A DNA stretch of 64,000 bases from Methanobacterium sp. (lineage in GTDB: Archaea > Methanobacteriota > Methanobacteria > Methanobacteriales > Methanobacteriaceae), in contig NZ_JACRGA010000012.1 of the NCBI RefSeq assembly GCF_016217785.1, positions 1 to 64,000 on the forward strand, in the 5' to 3' direction. The notes beneath the pieces were generated by a model. The model searched no databases. It worked only from the letters and a program-made list of their open reading frames with translations, and was not told the origin of the DNA. Made by a program: the position numbers and the translations under genes. Shown here one piece after another: positions 14,802-28,128 of this stretch. Position 1 is the stretch's first letter; the number at the start of each line of letters is the position of its first letter.

Positions 14802-15428
14802 ATGATTGAGAATAAAATAAAGATCCTGAGAAAAGCAGCTGAAGTTTCTACAGTGCAGGATTCAGATTATATATGGTGTGTCATTGCTGGTAACGAAGAC
14901 ATGGTTAACAACGTAGCTTACTCTGCTATAATGGATAAAGACCGGGTTAAAGTACTCTGCAGGGAACACGTGACCACCAGAGAATCATTCGTAACCAAAA
15001 AATTTGATTTTATCATGCTTCATGGAGAAACAAGCAAAATAAGAGAGCTGAGCATGATCTGTAAAGAGAATGGCGGTGCCTATCTTAAAATAGCACCATA
15101 TTATGTTAAAGATGAGGGCAATCTTCTTTTAACAGTTGGTCCTGAAAATGCCATTAAAAAATTTGTGGGGGATTGTGAAAAAAGCATGGTAAAACTTTCT
15201 TTCCTGATAGAGGATCAAACCACCGGATTCATAGAAACCGATGTTTACATAACCAACATGCTACCCCGTTTCATTCGCAACACCATAGACCCCTTATTTA
15301 AAATGGCTGATGTTGCATTATCAACTGTTTTAATATCTGCAGAAGAGGAGAATGTTCCCAAAATTAAGGAACTTGCCAGATCCAATAAGATATTTTTAAT
15401 TGAATTTAATAAAATTTTAAAGAAGTAG
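14802..15428 (+). CDS. Conserved-type soluble protein of unknown function, mreB-linked
   Basis: I do not recognise a family. The 208-residue protein is mixed alpha/beta, has no signal peptide or membrane span, and is rich in Lys and Glu. It contains three cysteines in the first 90 residues. It is the first gene of a group with mreB, 32 bases upstream, suggesting a linked role in cell shape or envelope growth, but this is inference from position only. GTGGTAACTG before the ATG is a modest ribosome site. Confidence 0.7.
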   Translation: MIENKIKILRKAAEVSTVQDSDYIWCVIAGNEDMVNNVAYSAIMDKDRVKVLCREHVTTRESFVTKKFDFIMLHGETSKIRELSMICKENGGAYLKIAPYYVKDEGNLLLTVGPENAIKKFVGDCEKSMVKLSFLIEDQTTGFIETDVYITNMLPRFIRNTIDPLFKMADVALSTVLISAEEENVPKIKELARSNKIFLIEFNKILKK

Positions 15429-15460
15429 AAGAGTATTAATTATTTCATAGGAGGATTAAA

Positions 15461-16534
15461 ATGTTCGGTTTCGGTAAAAAAGACGAAGTAGAAGATGATA
15501 AGAAACAAGCTTTGTCCAATACTTTGGGCATAGACTTAGGGACTCTTAACACAGTGGTGGCCAGACCATCAGGAGATAAATTCGATTTATTCAAAATACC
15601 CTCAGTAGTAGCTGTTAAAAAGGAAGATCCTGGCTATGTATTGGCTGTTGGTGAAGAAGCCAAAGCCATGTTAGGAAGAACCCCTGAGGATATTATAGCA
15701 GTTCGCCCATTAAGACAGGGAGTTATTGAAAGCATTGCCCAGGCAGAATCACTGTTACTTTACTCCATGGATCTGGGTTCCGGTGAAGACACTTCAAGCA
15801 TCGACCGTATAGTTGTGGGTATCCCTGGAGACGCCTCGGAAGTGGAGAAAAAAGCCGTGGAAGATATTGGGAAGAAAGCAGGAGCTAATTACGTTCTAGT
15901 GATAAGTGAAGGGCTGGCAGCAGCGATAGGTGCTGGTCTTCCAATTGCAGAAGCTTCTGGTACCATGGTGATTGATATAGGAGCTGGATCAAGTGATGTG
16001 GTGGTTATTTCCCTGGGTGGAATAACTGATATTGAAACCATACGTAGTGGTGGAGATGATATCGACTCCAACATCGTTGAAAAAGTGAAAGAAATCTACA
16101 ATGTAGAAATCGGTATCCACGAAGCAGAAAAAGCCAAAATAGAAGTGGGAATGGTTCACTCCGAAAATGATGGGGAAAACGGTAAAACCGTGGTCATTGG
16201 TAAATCCATGGCAACCAACAAACCAGAAAAAGTGGAGATAGATTCCACTCTGGTGGCAGATGCTGCTGAACCAATTATTGTTAAATTGGTGGAAGCCCTG
16301 GCAAAAGTCTTAGAAAGAATGTCACCTGAACTCATTTCCGGTGTTTACAACAAAACCGTGGTAGTAGGTGGAACTTCACAACTTAAAGGACTTAAAGAAC
16401 GTATCTATGAAGAAGTAGGTGTGCCTGTGGAGATCTCAGATGATCCAATGACTGTAGTTGCCAAAGGAACCGCAATTGTGGCTGCTGAACCACGTGCACT
16501 GGAACCAGAAGTACGTCTTAAAGCCATGAAATAA
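15461..16534 (+). CDS. mreB: MreB-like actin-fold protein
   Basis: An actin/Hsp70-superfamily ATPase expected to polymerise under the membrane. The phosphate-1 motif GIDLGTLNTVVA (about 23-34), phosphate-2 VIDIGAGSSDVVVI (about 168-181) and adenosine motif VVVGGTSQLKGL (about 305-316) are all visible. The N-terminus (MFGFGKKDEVEDDKKQ) is a short charged leader instead of the amphipathic helix usual in Gram-negative MreB, though FGFG could contact membrane. MreB is rare in archaea and is found in rod-shaped pseudomurein-walled methanogens. TAGGAGG precedes the ATG. The RNase HII gene follows. Confidence 0.87.
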   Translation: MFGFGKKDEVEDDKKQALSNTLGIDLGTLNTVVARPSGDKFDLFKIPSVVAVKKEDPGYVLAVGEEAKAMLGRTPEDIIAVRPLRQGVIESIAQAESLLLYSMDLGSGEDTSSIDRIVVGIPGDASEVEKKAVEDIGKKAGANYVLVISEGLAAAIGAGLPIAEASGTMVIDIGAGSSDVVVISLGGITDIETIRSGGDDIDSNIVEKVKEIYNVEIGIHEAEKAKIEVGMVHSENDGENGKTVVIGKSMATNKPEKVEIDSTLVADAAEPIIVKLVEALAKVLERMSPELISGVYNKTVVVGGTSQLKGLKERIYEEVGVPVEISDDPMTVVAKGTAIVAAEPRALEPEVRLKAMK

Positions 16535-16642
16535 ATAGCCAGATATTGTGATATCTAAAAGTTGTGTTTGCCCTTTGAAAAGATTTCAATAAAACCGGGC
16601 AATTCACATCCCATTTTAAAAAAAAAATAAACCAAAGCCTCC

Positions 16643-17257
16643 ATGAAAATAATAGGAATAGATGAAGCAGGCCGGGGATCCGTTTTAGGACCTCTGGTTG
16701 TTTCTGGCGTTGCCGTGGAAGAGGATCGAGTTAAATATCTTGAAAGACTCGGTTTAAAGGATTCCAAGAAGATTTCCCCCAAAAAAAGAATTGTTTTATC
16801 ACGGAAGATAAAACGAATCGCTGAATGCCATACTGTACATATAACTGCCCATGACATAGACACACTACGATCCCGTGATGTTAATCTGAATGAGATTGAA
16901 AAAATCGCTATTAATCGCATCATTAGTGAATCTAACCCTTCTACATGTTTCATTGATTCCATGGATGTTAAACCAGAAAGATTGACCAGTGAACTGGAAA
17001 CCATGCATTCTGAAGTCCGGGTGGTGGCTGAACATAAGGCAGATGACCGTTATCCCATTGTCTCTGCAGCTTCCATAATAGCCAAGGTGGAACGTGACCG
17101 GGCCATACAGGATATCCGAAAAACGTATGAAAATGTGGGATCTGGTTATCCCAGTGATCCTAAAACCATTGAGTTTTTGAAAACAATATCCCCTGTAGAG
17201 GATCTGCCTGACTTTGTACGCAGTTCCTGGGCAACAGTTGAAAGAATAAGAGGATAA
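16643..17257 (+). CDS. rnhB: Ribonuclease HII
   Basis: It cleaves RNA in RNA-DNA hybrids and removes single ribonucleotides from DNA. The family signature IDEAGRGSVLGPLV begins at residue 5 and supplies the catalytic Asp and Glu. A further acidic residue lies in CFIDSMDV near 110, and SAASIIAKVERDR near 140 is the conserved helix. The length of 204 residues is normal. It ends one base before the ExbB-like gene, so the two are cotranscribed, although no functional link is apparent. Confidence 0.94.
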   Translation: MKIIGIDEAGRGSVLGPLVVSGVAVEEDRVKYLERLGLKDSKKISPKKRIVLSRKIKRIAECHTVHITAHDIDTLRSRDVNLNEIEKIAINRIISESNPSTCFIDSMDVKPERLTSELETMHSEVRVVAEHKADDRYPIVSAASIIAKVERDRAIQDIRKTYENVGSGYPSDPKTIEFLKTISPVEDLPDFVRSSWATVERIRG

Positions 17258-17258
17258 G

Positions 17259-18101
17259 ATGATTTACGAATTTTTCGCAGGCTCCTTCAACACCATACTG
17301 GAGATGTTCAAAAGTGGAGGAGTCATTACCTACATCATTACCATAATCGGAATTTATGGTATATTCTATTCTGCAGAGAAAATATACTACCTGCGCAAGA
17401 TATCCCAAGTGGGATTACCCCAGATCATGAGTGAAGTGAACAAATCCATGGAAAGAGGCGGCTCTCTAGAGGCATTACGTTCCATAGGACGTTATCAAAA
17501 TCCTATTTCTAAAATAGTTGCCGAAGCTCTTAAGATCGGTTTCCGTAATAATAGAGAAGTTGAAGATGCCATGGAAAGGGTATTCATTGTTGAAATGGGA
17601 CGTATGACCAAAGGAATGGACACCATACGAACTATAATCGAAATAGCTCCTCTTTTAGGATTAATTGGAACTGTTCTGGGAATGTGGTACACTTTCAAAG
17701 CAATGGGAGTGAATGCCAGCCCCACTGGCATGGCTGAGGGTATTTACGTGGCACTTATCACCACCATTGCCGGTTTAGCCGTGGCTATAATCATCCTCCC
17801 CCTCTATACTCATATTAACAGTAGAATAGAGAGTGAACTGGATAAAATAGAGATCGCCAAAAAAATGACCAACTGGCGAACTGCAGAGATGCGAATTAAG
17901 GTGGATTCCGATGTTGAAAATGCAATTACAGCCTTAAAAGAATCTAATGGTATTTTAGAAGTTAAAGAGCTTCACCAAGATAAAGAGGCCAATATCTGGA
18001 TTTCACTGAACCCCCACATGCTGGAGAAAAGTATCGGCAATATAATTAAGGAAAAATGCAATACCGAAGCCAGAATAGTGGAGAGTAAACTAAAACAATG
18101 A
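17259..18101 (+). CDS. MotA/TolQ/ExbB-type proton channel protein
   Basis: The stator-like membrane subunit that, with an ExbD/TolR partner, uses ion flow across the membrane to do mechanical work on the envelope. There is one helix near residues 22-38, a long cytoplasmic loop, and a paired segment near 127-190 with the family core APLLGLIGTVLGMWYTFKAM and GIYVALITTIAGLAVAI. The C-terminal 70 residues form a polar cytoplasmic domain longer than in bacterial ExbB. The ExbD-like gene follows 134 bases later. No TonB-like or Pal-like protein is seen. Confidence 0.87.
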   Translation: MIYEFFAGSFNTILEMFKSGGVITYIITIIGIYGIFYSAEKIYYLRKISQVGLPQIMSEVNKSMERGGSLEALRSIGRYQNPISKIVAEALKIGFRNNREVEDAMERVFIVEMGRMTKGMDTIRTIIEIAPLLGLIGTVLGMWYTFKAMGVNASPTGMAEGIYVALITTIAGLAVAIIILPLYTHINSRIESELDKIEIAKKMTNWRTAEMRIKVDSDVENAITALKESNGILEVKELHQDKEANIWISLNPHMLEKSIGNIIKEKCNTEARIVESKLKQ

Positions 18102-18235
18102 GTATTATATTAATTTCAGATTAATATTTAAACTAATTAATTATATAAATCAGATTTCATTTAACTAAATTAATCAATTAAATTAGTGAATTCATCAAAC
18201 TAATAACACTAAAGAATTTATAAGGGGATTTGGAG

Positions 18236-18628
18236 ATGGCTATAGATACCAATAGTTACCGCAGGAAGCTGCGCAGCAGACAGGCACGGGTTAACCTGGT
18301 TCCCCTTATTGATGTTATTTTTACTATTCTCATATTTCTCATGGTTACCAGTAGTTTCCAGGTTGCCACTGATTCCAGTGCTGGTAAACCCCAGGTAAGT
18401 CAAAGCAGTGGCAGTTCAGAATATTATCTTTTCCCAGTGACTGGTCTTAAAACTGTCACTGTTAATGGGGAGGATATGTCCAGTTATATCCGTAACAGTG
18501 CCATTGCAATTCATACCAGAGTAATAGATGAAGGAGAAATCGTTATCAAGCCCAAGGAAGGATCCATTATCATCACTACACCGGCGGGAATGAGTCCAGA
18601 TAAGGCAGTCAGTATTCCCCAAAGTTGA
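18236..18628 (+). CDS. ExbD/TolR-like protein
   Basis: The partner of the preceding ExbB-type channel. From ATG 18236 it is 130 residues: a basic cytoplasmic tail (RRKLRSRQAR), one transmembrane helix with the essential Asp in LVPLIDVIFTILIFLMVTS (Asp26), and an outer domain. AGGGGAT six bases before ATG 18236 favours it over the TTG six bases upstream. The outer domain contains a Ser/Gly-rich stretch near 42-60 not typical of bacterial ExbD. Confidence 0.85.
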   Translation: MAIDTNSYRRKLRSRQARVNLVPLIDVIFTILIFLMVTSSFQVATDSSAGKPQVSQSSGSSEYYLFPVTGLKTVTVNGEDMSSYIRNSAIAIHTRVIDEGEIVIKPKEGSIIITTPAGMSPDKAVSIPQS

Positions 18629-18805
18629 CCATACACAAATTACGGCATACACAAATTACTGTATATTGAATATATATCATATTTACATGTACAATCTCAG
18701 TTACAACTCTTTATGAGGTTTCCAGATATTTTAAGGGTTGTACAACTCTTTAGATTGCATGATCACTGAATAAAAAAAGATTGGAGTTTTGGAAAGGTGA
18801 AATAA

Positions 18806-19408
18806 ATGTATCTAGGAAGAATATTGGCAGTTGGAAGTAGTGAAACAGGTAATTTTGTGGCGTATAGAGTGTCCAGTCGTTCTTTCCCCAACAGGATCAC
18901 CAGAACATTTCCCGAAAGGGTAGCTGTGGTTCCCAAGGAAGGGCATGAAAAGGATGTTTTTGTAAGTCCATACATAGCCTACAATTGCATACGTCTGGTG
19001 GATGATGTGGCAGTGGTTTCCAATGGTTCCCACACCGATGTAATTGCCGAGAAAATCGCATCAGGTATGAGCATTCGGGATTCATTAGCCCTTTCACTCA
19101 TGACCATGGATTACGAAAAGGATGACTTTAACACTCCCCGAATTGCAGGGGCGGTTACCCTGGAAGGAGAAGCATACATTGGCATTGTCACCCATGAAAA
19201 GATCCAGGTGGAAAAGGTTCCCGATGGTGAAGCCAGTTACATAGCTACCTATGAACATATACAACCCAACAAAGTGGAATTTACTGCAGGTAACGTATCT
19301 GAAGCTGCTCAGTTCATAATGGATAAGGGGAAGTTCTCCCAGTTCACCAATCCCGTAACTTCCGCGGCTGCATTCGGTCAAAAAGATTGGGAATTAAAAT
19401 CGATTTAA
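18806..19408 (+). CDS. purO: IMP cyclohydrolase, archaeal PurO
   Basis: It closes the ring of FAICAR to form IMP, the last step of archaeal purine synthesis, and is unrelated to bacterial PurH. The start [10 protein letters not shown], followed by [11 protein letters not shown] and RIAGAV with [10 protein letters not shown] later, matches the PurO family, as does the length of 200 residues. AGGTGA precedes the ATG. It stands upstream of cofE. Confidence 0.93.
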   Translation: MYLGRILAVGSSETGNFVAYRVSSRSFPNRITRTFPERVAVVPKEGHEKDVFVSPYIAYNCIRLVDDVAVVSNGSHTDVIAEKIASGMSIRDSLALSLMTMDYEKDDFNTPRIAGAVTLEGEAYIGIVTHEKIQVEKVPDGEASYIATYEHIQPNKVEFTAGNVSEAAQFIMDKGKFSQFTNPVTSAAAFGQKDWELKSI

Positions 19409-19447
19409 AAAAAATTGGTTTTATATCTTTAATTTACCACCCGCGGT

Positions 19448-19460
19448 GTCTATAGTAGAC
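19448..19460. promoter_or_regulatory. GTCTA-TAG-TAGAC palindrome between purO and cofE
   Basis: A perfect 5-bp inverted repeat with a 3-bp centre, next to a CACC-CGC-GGTG palindrome at 19438-19448. The TCTA-N3-TAGA core is the same as in the 946-1002 array. It lies 155 bases before cofE and could be an operator or chance. Confidence 0.35.
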
Positions 19461-19614
19461 CATTTCATTTCCTAATTAACCATCATTATAAATCCTAGTA
19501 CGATGATTAATCCCACGTAAAGATTCTTATAAATATCAAACAATAACATTAAGACCAGTCCAGATATGATTGGACTATTCCCATACGACATTTAAACCCA
19601 AATCGGTGCTAACC

Positions 19615-20376
19615 ATGGAAATCAAAATTATAGGGCTCACCAGTATTCCCCTCATTAAAAAAGGAGATGATCTATCCCAACTCATCCTGCAGGCTGCGGA
19701 ACTACAGGGCATTGAACTGGATGATGAGGATATTCTGGTTATTGCTGAAACAGCAGTGGCTAAAGCTGAAGGCTACCTAATTCATCTGGAAAGTATTAAA
19801 CCAAGCCAACGTGCCAGGGAAATTGCTGAACTAACCGGGAAAGACTCTGAACTGGTTGAAGCAATAATTCAGGAGTCAGAGGAGATCATTAAGGTCGGAC
19901 CGGACTTCATTATCTCTGAAACCAAGCATGGTTTTGTGTGTGCCAATGCCGGTATTGATGAATCCAATGTGGAAAATGGACTGGCAACACCCATACCTGT
20001 AAATCCGGATAAAAGTGCCCAGGAGATAAGGGAAAAATTAGAAACCAATAATGGAAAGAGTATTGCAATAATAATATCTGACACACAGGGTAGAGCATTC
20101 CGTGAAGGAGCCATTGGCACAGCTATAGGTATTTCTGGGATGGAACCCCTCTGGGATCGTTGCGGTGAACTTGATTTATATAATAGGGAGCTTAAAACTA
20201 CCAGTATAGCTGTGGCTGATGAACTATCCTCAGCAGCTTCTCTGGTGATGGGTCAGGCTGATGAGGGGATACCCGTGGTTATCATCCGTGGTGTTAGCTA
20301 CTTCCAGAAACTCAGAAGTGAATCTGCCACAATCCAACCATTAATAAGACCAAAAAAATACGATGTTTTCCGTTAG
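19615..20376 (+). CDS. cofE: Coenzyme F420:L-glutamate ligase
   Basis: It adds glutamates (first alpha-amide then gamma-linked) to F420-0 using GTP. The protein from ATG 19615 is 253 residues. [41 protein letters not shown] and [20 protein letters not shown] are family landmarks for GTP and metal binding. GGTG nine bases before ATG 19615 fixes the start; the frame is open to 19570, but those residues are not conserved-looking. Together with cofD 500 bases downstream it forms an F420 tail-building cluster. Confidence 0.94.
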   Translation: MEIKIIGLTSIPLIKKGDDLSQLILQAAELQGIELDDEDILVIAETAVAKAEGYLIHLESIKPSQRAREIAELTGKDSELVEAIIQESEEIIKVGPDFIISETKHGFVCANAGIDESNVENGLATPIPVNPDKSAQEIREKLETNNGKSIAIIISDTQGRAFREGAIGTAIGISGMEPLWDRCGELDLYNRELKTTSIAVADELSSAASLVMGQADEGIPVVIIRGVSYFQKLRSESATIQPLIRPKKYDVFR

Positions 20377-20530
20377 ATGAATTCATCTAAAATTTCCGTA
20401 AATGAAATTCATCTAAAACCAAATGCCCATATCTCGATCGCGTATATCAATCTGTTTTAAATCCTGGAAGAAAAAATTTAAGGATAATGAGATTTTTAAT
20501 AAGAAATTGTTTTATTGAAAATGTTTTGGA

Positions 20531-20719
20531 ATGAAATGGTTTGATTATGAGTTGATCTATATGCCGGTTAATCAAATGGAAACGCAACTGGAAGCTATAA
20601 CCACTACCATTGCTTACCTTGAAAAAAAGGGTTCTTGTGACCCAGAAGTGCTTAAAGAACTGAAAAACGAGCGAAATCGCCTTTTAAAGGAGCTGAATGT
20701 GCATCAGATAGGAATTTAA
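20531..20719 (+). CDS. Small helical protein, unknown function
   Basis: A 62-residue acidic/basic helical protein with no cysteines, built around [19 protein letters not shown] and [15 protein letters not shown], which look like two antiparallel helices or a short coiled coil. I do not recognise it. It lies between cofE and cofD on the same strand. The ribosome site is weak (TTTTGGA). Its position and helical periodicity argue that it is real; a translated spurious frame cannot be excluded. Confidence 0.55.
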   Translation: MKWFDYELIYMPVNQMETQLEAITTTIAYLEKKGSCDPEVLKELKNERNRLLKELNVHQIGI

Positions 20720-20885
20720 GCTTAATGAATTATACCGAAATAATGGGAAACTAAGGTTGAAATATAATCAATTAACTCATGATTACAATCCCACGGAGAA
20801 AAATTTCATGAACAAAAATTTCATGAAACATTTACTGATAATTGACTGATAATTTTGACTGAAAATTTAGTTGATACGTTGATAA

Positions 20886-22545
<1,660 letters not shown>

Positions 22546-22710
22546 AACCTGCATGAAGGAATAAAACTGATTAAACTTTTAAAAAGGGTTTTAATGAATT
22601 TACATTCATTATACCTTATAATTTAAAGACTGCATGAGTAATATGACATATAACTCTTGATTAGTCGAGATTAGTTCATTTAATTTGCATAATTTATACA
22701 GCATATTGGA

Positions 22711-23454
22711 GTGGAATTTATTGAAGTCCTAGCTCCCATGGCAGGTATCACTGATGGTACTTTTTGCCGGGACATTTCAACTCTTGGGTTTGACATGGTG
22801 ACCTTGGGAGGTTACAACGCTGATCAATCCACCCTTAATGCAGGGCAGGAAATTCTGGCCCGTGGAAGGCCTGAGTTTGACTTAAAACCAGGGGATTTAC
22901 TCCCCTATCTGGAAGAACAATCTTTTCTCCTTAAATGTCAGGATTTATGGGATGGTATGGTTTCTGTTAATCTTCGTGCCCTTACTACCGATCCCATTAT
23001 TGAGGTTTCCCGACTTAAAAATGTGGATGTGGTGGAGATCAACGCCCACTGCCGACAACCAGAAATAACTCAACTGGGTTGTGGCCAGGCACTCATGGAA
23101 AACCCATCTCATCTGGAAAAATTCACCAGGGAAGTGGTGAAAAAGGCTAAGAGTAAAGTATCCGTGAAGATACGGGCCAATGTTCCTGATGTTGATGAAA
23201 TTAAAACAGTCAGTGCCATTGATCATGCCGGTGCAGATTATCTACATCTAGATGCCATGAAACCAGGTTTTAACTCGGCAGATTATGATATGGTTAAATT
23301 AATCCGCCAGGAAACTTCCATGTTCATTATTGGCAACAATTCAATCAGAGATATTGGATCTGCCAGGAAGATGTTGGCTGCTGGTGCTGATGGAATATCA
23401 ATTGCAAGAGCTGCCATTGGAGGAACACTATCCTTTGATCTATCCCAAATATAG
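22711..23454 (+). CDS. Dihydrouridine synthase-like TIM-barrel protein (MJ0144 family)
   Basis: A flavin-type TIM barrel of 247 residues. [16 protein letters not shown] near the N-terminus and the late [13 protein letters not shown] and [14 protein letters not shown] phosphate-binding segments resemble tRNA-dihydrouridine synthases and dihydroorotate dehydrogenases. The catalytic loop is [21 protein letters not shown], with a Cys at the place where Dus enzymes carry theirs, but the chain is about 70 residues shorter than Dus and lacks the C-terminal RNA-binding part. The substrate is unknown. The GTG start at 22711 is tentative; no better start is visible. Confidence 0.75.
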   Translation: MEFIEVLAPMAGITDGTFCRDISTLGFDMVTLGGYNADQSTLNAGQEILARGRPEFDLKPGDLLPYLEEQSFLLKCQDLWDGMVSVNLRALTTDPIIEVSRLKNVDVVEINAHCRQPEITQLGCGQALMENPSHLEKFTREVVKKAKSKVSVKIRANVPDVDEIKTVSAIDHAGADYLHLDAMKPGFNSADYDMVKLIRQETSMFIIGNNSIRDIGSARKMLAAGADGISIARAAIGGTLSFDLSQI

Positions 23455-23593
23455 AAGTGAATATTTTTTATATAATAAAATTTTTAATATGAAATCATAT
23501 AAATTAAAAACAATGGATCAAAAAAATAAAAGAACATACGGCTCATAGATAGATTACTCATTTAATTTAATTATTATATAAAAAGGTGGTTAA

Positions 23594-25189
<1,596 letters not shown>

Positions 25190-25190
25190 G

Positions 25191-25667
25191 ATGGCCTGGG
25201 AAGATTCACCATCACATGTATGTAGAGGGGGAGATAAAAGAGCCTTAACATTCTGTTGCCCTCCTGTTAAACCTTGCCCTATTGTATTCGCTCTTGAAGA
25301 AGCTGAAATTACTCCACAGGAGTACATTGAGATTAAAGAGAAGTTTGGAAAGAAAACACGTCTTGGTGAGGGTGACGGAACCTGTTTCGGATCCCTTGTA
25401 TGGTGTTGCAAACCATCCAAGCCATGTCCACTGCGGGACATGGTTTTGCGCAGGATTGATATGAGTAGTGAAGAATACATGGATTTAAAACACCAGTTAT
25501 CAAAGGAACTGGTAGGTCACGAACCTACAAACAATAATGAAAGTGTTAAAGCTCTTTCTGATGCATTTGATGTTACTAAAGAGGAAGCGTCCCAGGTTCT
25601 TTCTGAGTGCGGTAACGATTTGAAAACCGCCATTAAGGTTCTCAGAATGAAAAACCTGGAGTTATAA
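25191..25667 (+). CDS. Methanogenesis marker protein 9
   Basis: A small cysteine-rich protein found only with methanogenesis; its function has not been shown. The N-terminal half has [21 protein letters not shown] (from C11) and a second set, [18 protein letters not shown], as a repeated C-x-CC-xx-K-CP pattern suggesting metal or cluster binding. The C-terminal 50 residues look like a UBA-type helical bundle ([20 protein letters not shown]). It begins one base after the atwA stop, so coexpression with the MCR activator is certain in sequence terms. Confidence 0.85.
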   Translation: MAWEDSPSHVCRGGDKRALTFCCPPVKPCPIVFALEEAEITPQEYIEIKEKFGKKTRLGEGDGTCFGSLVWCCKPSKPCPLRDMVLRRIDMSSEEYMDLKHQLSKELVGHEPTNNNESVKALSDAFDVTKEEASQVLSECGNDLKTAIKVLRMKNLEL

Positions 25668-25684
25668 ACCAGGAGTGTTATCAG

Positions 25685-26305
25685 ATGGGCTGGACTCCCC
25701 TCTACTTGGAGATGCAGAATAAAAATGTTCTGGTTGTGGGAGCAGGGGAGGTTGGTCAGAGAAGAGCACTCCGTTTCCTGGATGCCGGTGCCAATGTGGT
25801 GATGAGCGGAGGGCATGTTCCCCCAGAACTTGAAAAGCTAGGAACTACCTCCAAACCACGTGCAGAACTTCCCAAATGGATTGATTGGGCAGACCTGGTG
25901 GTAGTGGCCAGTGGTGATCCCCAGTTAAACCAGGAGGTGGCGCATTTGGCTAAAGATAAACTCATAAATCGTGCTGACCATCCGGAAGAGGGCAATCTCA
26001 TTGTTCCATCCTCTTTTTTCATCAAAGACGTACAGTTTTCCATATTCACCCAGGGAAAAAGTCCACTTATGGCTCGCCAACTGCGAAAACGTATCCAGAC
26101 CGTGATCCAGGAAGAAGACATTTTAAAGATGGAACTGCAGCATTTCACCCGCCAGTTACTGAAAGAAAAAGTGCAGGGTCAGAAAAAACGTCGTGATTAT
26201 TTATACCAAATATTAAATGATAAGAAGATTAATGAACTTTTAGATAACGGTAAACTGGAGGAAGCCAGGACTTACGTTACCCTGCTTCTGGAAACCCAAT
26301 ATTGA
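25685..26305 (+). CDS. Precorrin-2 dehydrogenase / sirohydrochlorin ferrochelatase-type protein
   Basis: A Met8p/CysG N-terminal-like enzyme that oxidises precorrin-2 to sirohydrochlorin. Sirohydrochlorin is the branch point to F430, cobamides and heme/siroheme in methanogens. Near the N-terminus [20 protein letters not shown] is the NAD-binding loop. [13 protein letters not shown] and [18 protein letters not shown] are typical of the family. It has 206 residues and lies 17 bases after marker 9 and 145 before hemA. Confidence 0.88.
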   Translation: MGWTPLYLEMQNKNVLVVGAGEVGQRRALRFLDAGANVVMSGGHVPPELEKLGTTSKPRAELPKWIDWADLVVVASGDPQLNQEVAHLAKDKLINRADHPEEGNLIVPSSFFIKDVQFSIFTQGKSPLMARQLRKRIQTVIQEEDILKMELQHFTRQLLKEKVQGQKKRRDYLYQILNDKKINELLDNGKLEEARTYVTLLLETQY

Positions 26306-26450
26306 TACATAAAATAACTCAAAACTACAATTGAAGACTATGTTGACCATTATTATTACAAAATAGAATATTAATAATATAAATCAAAATTATCAACTAA
26401 CAACTGAAAATAAGGAGACCAACACATCTCCCAGTTTCAGGAGGGTCAAA

Positions 26451-27644
26451 GTGATTCTTAACATCCGGATCGACCATAAAACCGCGGATATCAGCAAAAT
26501 TGAGGAATCCACCAGCAGGATGGATGAAATATTCGCAAAAATACAGCAAGAACACCAGGTGCAGGAGTTTATCCAGATAAAAACATGCAACCGTGCTGAA
26601 ATTTATCTGGTCATGGATGAATCCCCTCTGAATTACCACTGGAACGGTTTAGTGGTTGAAAAGGATGAAAAAGCTCTTGAACATGTTTTAAAACTTTCAT
26701 GCGGACTTGAATCCATGATCATAGGCGAAGATCAAATATTAGGTCAGTTAAAGGATGCTTATAAATCAAGTGTTAAAACTGGTTGTAGCGGTCAGGTTTT
26801 AGGCACTGTATTCACTAAAGCAATACATGTAGGGCAGGCTGTGCGTAAAAAAACACGAATCAATCAGGGTTCGGTTTCCATAGGTTCTGCAGCAGTTAAC
26901 CTGGCTGAATCAGTCCTGGGAGATCTTAAATGTAAGAAGGTGCTGATTATTGGGGCCGGTAAGATGGGAACCCTGGTGGCCAAGGCACTAGTGGAGAAAC
27001 ATCTCAAAGCCATTGTGGTTGCCAACCGTACCTACGACCGGGCAATGTGCTTGGCCCGGGAGTTGGGAGGAAGCGCCATCCATTTTGACCTTCTTGCCAG
27101 GGCAATGTACGATGCAGATGTGGTTATCAGTGCCACTGGAGCACCCCATACCATTCTCACTGCAGAAAAAGTAATAGATGCAGTTCCTGCTGAAAATTTG
27201 AAGAAAATGGTAATGATAGACATAGCTAATCCACGAGATATAGAAGAGGATGTTAGCCAGTTAGGGGTCAGACTCTATAACATTGATGATTTAAGAGGCA
27301 TAGCAGATAAAAATAAAAAAATGAGGGAGTCGGAGGCAGAAGAAGCTGAAAAAATTATTGCAGATGAGCTGGAACTTCTTGAAAAATCTCTCAGACACTT
27401 GGAAGTGGAACCGTTCATTGCACAGATAAGAGCCCAGGCCGAAGCTATCCGAATACGGGAAACTGAGAAGGCATTTCGAAAGTTGGGAGATATGAATGGT
27501 AAGGAACGAGTAGTGGATGATCTCACCAAGGTGGTGGTGGATCGTGTGTTTCTCAACATAATCCAAAATCTAAAAGAAGCCTCAGAACACCATGATAAAG
27601 CTGTTTTAAACAGTGCAAAGTATATTTTTAAAAATAACAAATGA
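26451..27644 (+). CDS. hemA: Glutamyl-tRNA reductase
   Basis: It reduces glutamyl-tRNA to glutamate-1-semialdehyde, committing carbon to tetrapyrroles including F430. The catalytic Cys46 sits in [27 protein letters not shown] is the signature, and [13 protein letters not shown] begins the NADPH domain. A C-terminal dimerisation helix follows. It starts at GTG 26451 with GGAGGGTC just upstream. The length is 397 residues. It ends a four-gene group on MCR activation and tetrapyrrole supply. Confidence 0.93.
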   Translation: MILNIRIDHKTADISKIEESTSRMDEIFAKIQQEHQVQEFIQIKTCNRAEIYLVMDESPLNYHWNGLVVEKDEKALEHVLKLSCGLESMIIGEDQILGQLKDAYKSSVKTGCSGQVLGTVFTKAIHVGQAVRKKTRINQGSVSIGSAAVNLAESVLGDLKCKKVLIIGAGKMGTLVAKALVEKHLKAIVVANRTYDRAMCLARELGGSAIHFDLLARAMYDADVVISATGAPHTILTAEKVIDAVPAENLKKMVMIDIANPRDIEEDVSQLGVRLYNIDDLRGIADKNKKMRESEAEEAEKIIADELELLEKSLRHLEVEPFIAQIRAQAEAIRIRETEKAFRKLGDMNGKERVVDDLTKVVVDRVFLNIIQNLKEASEHHDKAVLNSAKYIFKNNK

Positions 27645-28128
27645 TATCCTTTCGAACTCTTTAATCACCTTGAATCTAATCAATTACTCATTAATAATTC
27701 CTAATTTAAATTAAATATTTAGTTAAATGATTCTTTTTTATGCGATAATTTCAAGCTCCCATATAATTACTATTCAAGATTATCATGAAATTTGAATTAC
27801 CATGAAATTTCATTTGTTTAATTTCATTTCCAGACAACCCAGATGAGAAGTATTGATTGACTCTAAATATATTATGGAGCAAATCTGATACAGGGAATAT
27901 GTTCATCTTTTTTTTAATATATTCGGTTCTATTGACCAATACCCATTAAATCAATTTTATTCAAAAATAAATTTCCTTACCGGAATTTTTCATTGCATTG
28001 TAACATCCTATGGAAAACATATCCTGTTGGAAATCTATGGAAGACTTGTCGTCCTGTTGGAAATAATATATGGTAAGATTTGAAAAATACTCAAACATGG
28101 ATTTTTAACCTGGTGATGATATCTTGAA
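27645..28128. other. Intergenic region between convergent hemA and DUF4013 gene
   Basis: No gene is seen. It has an ATGAAATTTCAT palindrome near 27801-27812 and TCCTGTTGGAAAT twice, at 28022-28034 and 28052-28064 (30-bp period), each with CTATGG or TATATGG close by. No T-tract terminator on either strand stands out. Confidence 0.45.
28022..28064. repeat. Two copies of TCCTGTTGGAAAT, 30 bp apart
   Basis: Exact 13-mers at 28022-28034 and 28052-28064 in non-coding DNA. Two copies with one 17-base interval are too few to call a CRISPR array. Possibly a local duplication. Confidence 0.45.
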
